A DNA stretch of 9,290 bases, from assembly GCA_030731695.1 (NCBI GenBank), contig JANQTK010000296.1:1-9290 (forward strand), written 5' to 3'. Of this stretch, positions 5,530-9,290 are shown one piece after another. A model generated the notes under the pieces. It worked only from the letters and a program-made list of their open reading frames with translations, ran no database searches and was not told the DNA's origin. The DNA comes from Polaribacter sp. (lineage in GTDB: Bacteria; Bacteroidota; Bacteroidia; Flavobacteriales; Flavobacteriaceae). Every line of letters begins with the position of its first letter. Position 1 is the stretch's first letter. Made by a program: the position numbers and the translations under genes.

Positions 5530-6249
5530 TTAAATTAATTTACTAAAATTTTCAATTGCCACAAAACGCTCTGCCGTAAAACCTTCAGCAGATTCTACAT
5601 CTATCAACCTTCCTAAATCTCTTGCGCGATATATAATGCTGTCAATGAAGTTTTTACTTGTTATTGGCGTTTCAGGCTCGTTACTTTTTGGGTCATAAAA
5701 TTGCGAAGAGTATGCCATAACCGAAGCTATTTTTTTATCTAAAAATCCTGAAACATCTACTACAAAATCAGGTTCAATATTTTTCCATTGAATGTAATGA
5801 TACACTTGTTTTGGACGCCATCTTTCTTGAATATTCCCATCTATGCTGGTTTCAATTTTCATCAAACCACTTAAAAAACAAGCATCAGAAACCAATTTGC
5901 TCCCTTTTGCATGATCTATATGCCTGTCGTCAATAGCATTGCACAAGACGATTTCTGGTTGATATTTTCGAATCATTTCTATCACTTTCAACTGATGTGC
6001 CTTATCGTTTGAGAAAAATCCATCTGCAAAGTCTAAGTTTTCTCTTACACTAACTCCCAATATTTCTGCGGCGTTTGTAGCTTCAATTGTTCTTATTTCA
6101 GCAGAACCTCTTGTGCCCAATTCACCTCTAGTCAAATCGATAATACCCACTTTTTTTCCTAATGAAATTTCTTTAGCTATGGTAGCTCCACAACCCAATT
6201 CTACATCATCAGGATGTGCGCCAAAAGCAAGTATGTCTAGTTTTTTCAT
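5530..6249 (-). CDS. bshB1: Bacillithiol biosynthesis deacetylase BshB1
   Basis: A zinc-dependent LmbE/PIG-L family deacetylase. It removes the acetyl group from GlcNAc-malate, the second step of synthesis of bacillithiol, the low-molecular-weight thiol of Firmicutes and many Bacteroidota. Seen: AHPDDVELGCG with His12, Asp14, Asp15, then RGELGTRG at about 41-48 and DDRHIDHAKGS with His113. The zinc ligands expected from the B. cereus homologue are His12, Asp15 and His113, with Asp14 as base, and all are in register. The start is ATG 6249, giving 239 aa, the usual family size. An in-frame upstream ATG at 6345 would add 32 residues unlike the family, so I rejected it. It is divergent from pckA and lies upstream of tRNA-His on the same strand. 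The gene for the next step (bshC) is not in the window. Confidence 0.93.
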   Translation of the reverse strand: MKKLDILAFGAHPDDVELGCGATIAKEISLGKKVGIIDLTRGELGTRGSAEIRTIEATNAAEILGVSVRENLDFADGFFSNDKAHQLKVIEMIRKYQPEIVLCNAIDDRHIDHAKGSKLVSDACFLSGLMKIETSIDGNIQERWRPKQVYHYIQWKNIEPDFVVDVSGFLDKKIASVMAYSSQFYDPKSNEPETPITSKNFIDSIIYRARDLGRLIDVESAEGFTAERFVAIENFSKLI

Positions 6250-6327
6250 AATTTTTAAATAGCTGTAATGAGTAAAAAATACGTTATAAAAGTAACTTTT
6301 TGGAACTTTAAATGATTTTTCAATTGT

Positions 6328-6335
6328 CAAAAATA
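6328..6335 (-). promoter_or_regulatory. Possible -7 box of bshB1
   Basis: TATTTTTG on the minus strand fits TAnnTTTG and lies about 80 bp before the bshB1 ATG. I see no matching TTTG at the proper distance upstream, so this is a weak call. Confidence 0.3.
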
Positions 6336-6450
6336 GGCATTTCAACGAAAATATTTACATAAATGATAAGCTATTTGCTTGTGCTTTTTAGAAAAATCAA
6401 AAATCAAATAAAACCTTTAAAAGAGTTGTAAAATTATTGTATTTCAGTGA

Positions 6451-6470
6451 TTTATGACATTTGTCATAAA
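6451..6470. promoter_or_regulatory. Perfect 20-bp palindrome upstream of pckA
   Basis: TTTATGACA (6451-6459) and TGTCATAAA (6462-6470) are perfect 9-bp arms around TT, in the bshB1-pckA divergent region 111 bp before the pckA ATG. The core TGAC-N4-GTCA has the geometry of a CRP/FNR-superfamily site, though other dimeric regulators are possible. The TTTG at its centre (6460-6463) may be the -33 element of pckA. That would make bound protein compete with or contact RNA polymerase (inference). Confidence 0.6.
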
Positions 6471-6488
6471 AACATCTCTTTAAATATG
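6460..6488 (+). promoter_or_regulatory. Likely promoter of pckA
   Basis: TTTG (6460-6463), 17 bp, then TAAATATG (6481-6488), one mismatch from TAnnTTTG. A second near match, TATATTTA (6490-6497), lacks a suitably spaced TTTG. The leader would be about 85 nt. Confidence 0.4.
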
Positions 6489-6580
6489 GTATATTTATAG
6501 AACTATTTAAAGTCATTAAAAACTCACTTTCACCCCCTAAATTGACTTTCTTCATTAGAATCATAAATTATTTATATACT

Positions 6581-8209
6581 ATGAAAACAATCGATCAAAT
6601 TAAAAAACCAGATTTAAAAAAATATGGAATTAAAAATGCTCATGTAAATTGGGATTTACCACCAGAAGAATTACAAAGAATTACGATTGAAAAAGGAATG
6701 GGTATTGAAACCAAAAACGGAACACTAGCCGTTAATACTGGTAAATTTACTGGAAGATCGCCTCAAGACCGATTTATCGTAAAAGACAATTACACAACTG
6801 ATAAAGTTTGGTGGGGAAAAACAAATAAGCCACTGTCTTCAGAAAATTTCGAAAAACTTCAGCAAAATGTAGTTGACTACTTATCAAATAAAGAATTGTA
6901 TGCAAGTGATGCTTATGTATGTGCAGTTCCCCAATTCAAAACTACTATTAGAACCATTGCTGAATATCCTTGGTCAAGCATGTTTGTGTACAATATGTTT
7001 TTACGATTGCCCGAAGAAGAGCATAAAAACTTTCAAGAAGATTGGCTAATTCTCTGCGCACCAGGATATATTTGTGAAAATCCAGAGGCATATGGCATTA
7101 GACAGGGAAATTTTTCCATCTTGGACTTTACAAAAAAAATAGCCTTGATTGGTGGATCAGCCTATACTGGCGAAATGAAAAAAGGAATTTTCTCAGCATT
7201 GAACCTGATTTTACCAACAGAAAAAAATGTATTGCCTATGCACTGTTCTGCAAATGTGGGCGAAGCTGGTGATACTGCTATTTTCTTTGGATTGTCTGGA
7301 ACAGGAAAAACAACGTTATCTGCAGATCCAAAAAGAAAATTGATTGGTGATGACGAACATGGATGGACCGCAGACAATATCATTTTTAATTTTGAAGGTG
7401 GTTGCTATGCCAAAGTAATTGACTTAACAGAAGAAAAAGAGCCCGATATTTTCAAAGCAATTAAACCCGGAGCAATTTTAGAGAACGTCGTTTTTAATTC
7501 CGATGGTGAGGTAGATTTTGCTGACTATTCCATTACTCAAAATACACGTGTAAGTTATCCTATTTATCATATTGACAATATTCAGGAACCTTCTTTTGCA
7601 AGCAATCCTACTAATATTTTCTTTTTAACTTGCGATGCTTTTGGTGTCTTACCTCCTATTTCGAAATTAACGCCTGGCCAAGCTGCGTATCATTTTATCT
7701 CTGGATATACTGCCAAAGTAGCAGGAACTGAAGCCGGAATTACAGAGCCTGTTCCTTCGTTTTCAGCTTGTTTTGGAGAACCTTTTATGCCTTTGCATCC
7801 TACAAAATATGCAGAAATGTTAAGTAAAAAAATGACAGAAGCTGGTGTGAATGTTTGGTTGATAAATACAGGTTGGACTGGAGGTCCTTATGGAGTTGGA
7901 TCTAGAATTAAATTGAGATATACAAGAGCTATGATTACTGCTGCTTTGGAAGGAAAATTAGAGGAAGTAGATTTTGAGCAACATCCTATTTTTGGATTGT
8001 TCATGCCCAAATATTGCCCAGGAGTTCCTATTGAAATGTTAGACCCTATGAATACTTGGTTGCAAAAAGGAGCATACATAGGCAAGGCCATTCATCTTGC
8101 TCACTTTTTCCACTTGAATTTCGAAAAATTCGCGAATGAAGCTTCTCGACAAATTATTGAAGGAGGTCCATTAATTGACGAACATCATAATTTGTCAGAG
8201 CATATTTAG
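6581..8209 (+). CDS. pckA: Phosphoenolpyruvate carboxykinase (ATP)
   Basis: This enzyme converts oxaloacetate plus ATP to phosphoenolpyruvate, CO2 and ADP, the entry step of gluconeogenesis. It is cytosolic. Length is 542 aa, against 540 in E. coli. Seen: NTGKFTGRSPQDRF with the substrate-binding Arg59, the metal-binding Lys region GEMKKGIF, HCSANVGEAGDT with His221, P-loop GLSGTGKT at 237-244, kinase-2 motif LIGDDEHGW at 254-262 (Asp257/Asp258), and the C-terminal INTGWTGGPYGVGSRI block. The P-loop identifies the ATP-type rather than the GTP-type family. The start is ATG 6581; a TTG at 6542 would add 13 residues outside the family and was rejected. It is divergent from bshB1, with a 20-bp palindrome in between that suggests regulated expression. 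Confidence 0.98.
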   Translation: MKTIDQIKKPDLKKYGIKNAHVNWDLPPEELQRITIEKGMGIETKNGTLAVNTGKFTGRSPQDRFIVKDNYTTDKVWWGKTNKPLSSENFEKLQQNVVDYLSNKELYASDAYVCAVPQFKTTIRTIAEYPWSSMFVYNMFLRLPEEEHKNFQEDWLILCAPGYICENPEAYGIRQGNFSILDFTKKIALIGGSAYTGEMKKGIFSALNLILPTEKNVLPMHCSANVGEAGDTAIFFGLSGTGKTTLSADPKRKLIGDDEHGWTADNIIFNFEGGCYAKVIDLTEEKEPDIFKAIKPGAILENVVFNSDGEVDFADYSITQNTRVSYPIYHIDNIQEPSFASNPTNIFFLTCDAFGVLPPISKLTPGQAAYHFISGYTAKVAGTEAGITEPVPSFSACFGEPFMPLHPTKYAEMLSKKMTEAGVNVWLINTGWTGGPYGVGSRIKLRYTRAMITAALEGKLEEVDFEQHPIFGLFMPKYCPGVPIEMLDPMNTWLQKGAYIGKAIHLAHFFHLNFEKFANEASRQIIEGGPLIDEHHNLSEHI

Positions 8210-8236
8210 TGTTTGTATTATTAATTATTTGAATTG

Positions 8237-8272
8237 AAAAGAGCGGTTTTTAAAATAAAAACCGCTCTTTTT
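8237..8272. terminator. Bidirectional terminator between pckA and the trans-sulfuration gene
   Basis: A 15-bp perfect stem pairs AAAAGAGCGGTTTTT (8237-8251) with AAAAACCGCTCTTTT (8257-8271), loop AAAAT. An A-run and a T-run flank it. It serves pckA (+) and the convergent gene (-), whose stop is at 8289-8291. Confidence 0.9.
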
Positions 8273-8288
8273 AATTTTATAAATCAAA

Positions 8289-9290
8289 CTATTGTATCAG
8301 CGTTTTTTCAATTGCCAATTCAATATCGGCAATCAAATCTTCAGGCTCTTCAATACCTACTGAAAAACGAATCAACCCGTTTTTAATGCCTCTTTCCAAT
8401 CGTTCTTTTTCACTTAACAATGCGTGAGTGGTTTGAACTGGACTCACTGTTGTGCTTTCCAATCCTGCCAAACTCATAGAGGGTTTTATCAATTGCAAAT
8501 TTCGCTGAAACTGCATGGCATCAATATGACTTTTCAGTTCAAAAGACAACATGGCTCCAAAACCTTTCATTTGTTTTTTTGCAATTTCATATTGTGGATG
8601 ACTTGGCAATCCTGGGTAATACACAGCATCTATATGTTCACTTTTTTCTAAATATTCGGCCATGATTTGCGCATTTTTGGTTTGTTCTTTTACACGCAAA
8701 TTCAAGGTTTTCATACTTCGTTCTAACAACCAAACTGTTTGGTCGCTTAAATTTCCTCCATAATTGATCGCTGTTTTCCAAATTTTAGCAATGTGTTCTT
8801 TACTAGCTGCGATGGCACCTGCAGAAATATCGGAATGACCTCCCATATATTTCGTAGCAGAATGCAACATGATATCAATACCAAAATCAGCTGGATTTTG
8901 ATTGATGGGTGATGCAAACGTATTGTCAATCATTGTTATGATTTGATGTTGCTTAGACAGCTCTGCAATGGCTTTCATATCCGTAATTCCTAATAGCGGA
9001 TTGGAAGGCGTTTCAATATACATCACCTTGGTATTTGAACGAATTAAGGGTTTGAAATCTTCAATCTTGTCCGATTCTGTAAACGAATATTCAATTCCGA
9101 ATTTCTCAAATTCATTTACTATTAAATTAAACGTTCCTCCATAAATTACTTGTTGGATAATAACGTGATCGCCTGTTTTTAGGAAAGCAAACAACGCCGC
9201 TGAAATAGCTGCCATTCCAGAACTAAAAATCAACGCATCTTCCGTATGTTCTAAAACCGCAATTTTTTTATGCAACATTTCTTGATTTGG
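8289..9290 (-). CDS. Trans-sulfuration PLP enzyme (cystathionine/methionine type), 5' end missing
   Basis: The C-terminal 333 residues of a Cys/Met-metabolism PLP-dependent enzyme (fold type I). Members include cystathionine gamma-synthase, cystathionine gamma-lyase, methionine gamma-lyase and O-acetylhomoserine sulfhydrylase. The frame is open to the window edge and begins PNQEMLHKK, the usual NPNQ/NPT block, so an ATG at 9278 is internal. Seen (fragment numbering): SSGMAA at 23-28 for the PLP phosphate, Tyr50 in IYGGTF stacking on PLP, Asp122 in IDNTFASP binding the pyridine N, Lys147 in HSATKYMGGHSD forming the Schiff base, and a C-terminal SLAGLESTTVSPVQTTH block ending in RFSVGIE. The position that is Cys in classical methionine gamma-lyases (YGCTF) is Gly, which argues mildly against that activity. 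The exact substrate cannot be settled, so no symbol is given. Confidence 0.92.
   Translation of the reverse strand, partial: PNQEMLHKKIAVLEHTEDALIFSSGMAAISAALFAFLKTGDHVIIQQVIYGGTFNLIVNEFEKFGIEYSFTESDKIEDFKPLIRSNTKVMYIETPSNPLLGITDMKAIAELSKQHQIITMIDNTFASPINQNPADFGIDIMLHSATKYMGGHSDISAGAIAASKEHIAKIWKTAINYGGNLSDQTVWLLERSMKTLNLRVKEQTKNAQIMAEYLEKSEHIDAVYYPGLPSHPQYEIAKKQMKGFGAMLSFELKSHIDAMQFQRNLQLIKPSMSLAGLESTTVSPVQTTHALLSEKERLERGIKNGLIRFSVGIEEPEDLIADIELAIEKTLIQ

Noticed and set aside
6250..6345. 32-residue N-terminal extension of BshB1
   Set aside because: Family proteins start at MKKLDILAFGAHPDD. The extension contains the possible -7 box and looks like intergenic sequence.
6542..6580. TTG start adding 13 residues to PEP carboxykinase
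   Set aside because: The added residues are not family-like, and ATG 6581 gives the normal length.

Overview
The window is AT-rich chromosomal DNA from a member of the Bacteroidota, most likely a marine or soil Flavobacteriaceae. This rests on the protein sequences and on promoters of the Bacteroidota type (TTTG about 17-19 bp before TAnnTTTG). Shine-Dalgarno sequences are essentially absent, and the tRNA gene does not encode CCA. A bacillithiol deacetylase (BshB1) also fits this group.

Layout, left to right. 1-275 is the 3' end of an endonuclease III-like DNA glycosylase gene (nth, +). 276-622 is non-coding and holds a degenerate repeat and a terminator. 623-1210 (-) is an ECF sigma factor gene preceded by a consensus promoter and a foldable leader. 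1427-4216 (+) is uvrA, followed by a strong terminator. 4277-4875 is an extremely T/A-rich non-coding stretch full of inverted repeats. It leads into 4876-5244 (+), a small phage-repressor-like HTH protein. A bidirectional terminator and tRNA-His (-) follow, then bshB1 (-). Across a divergent intergenic region with a 20-bp perfect palindrome lies pckA (+). A bidirectional terminator separates pckA from the 3'-terminal 333 codons of a trans-sulfuration PLP enzyme (-), whose start is beyond the window.

Themes. The left part is a DNA-repair neighbourhood: nth for base excision and uvrA for nucleotide excision, with a sigma factor between them and no anti-sigma gene alongside. The right part is ordinary central, thiol and sulfur-amino-acid metabolism: PEP carboxykinase, bacillithiol synthesis and a cystathionine/methionine-type enzyme. 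No complete mobile element, CRISPR array or defence island is visible.

The least explained signals are regulatory. They are a three-way-junction-like fold directly abutting the sigma factor start codon, the palindrome overlapping the likely pckA promoter, and the palindrome-rich desert in front of the orphan HTH gene, where two related inverted repeats look like operators.
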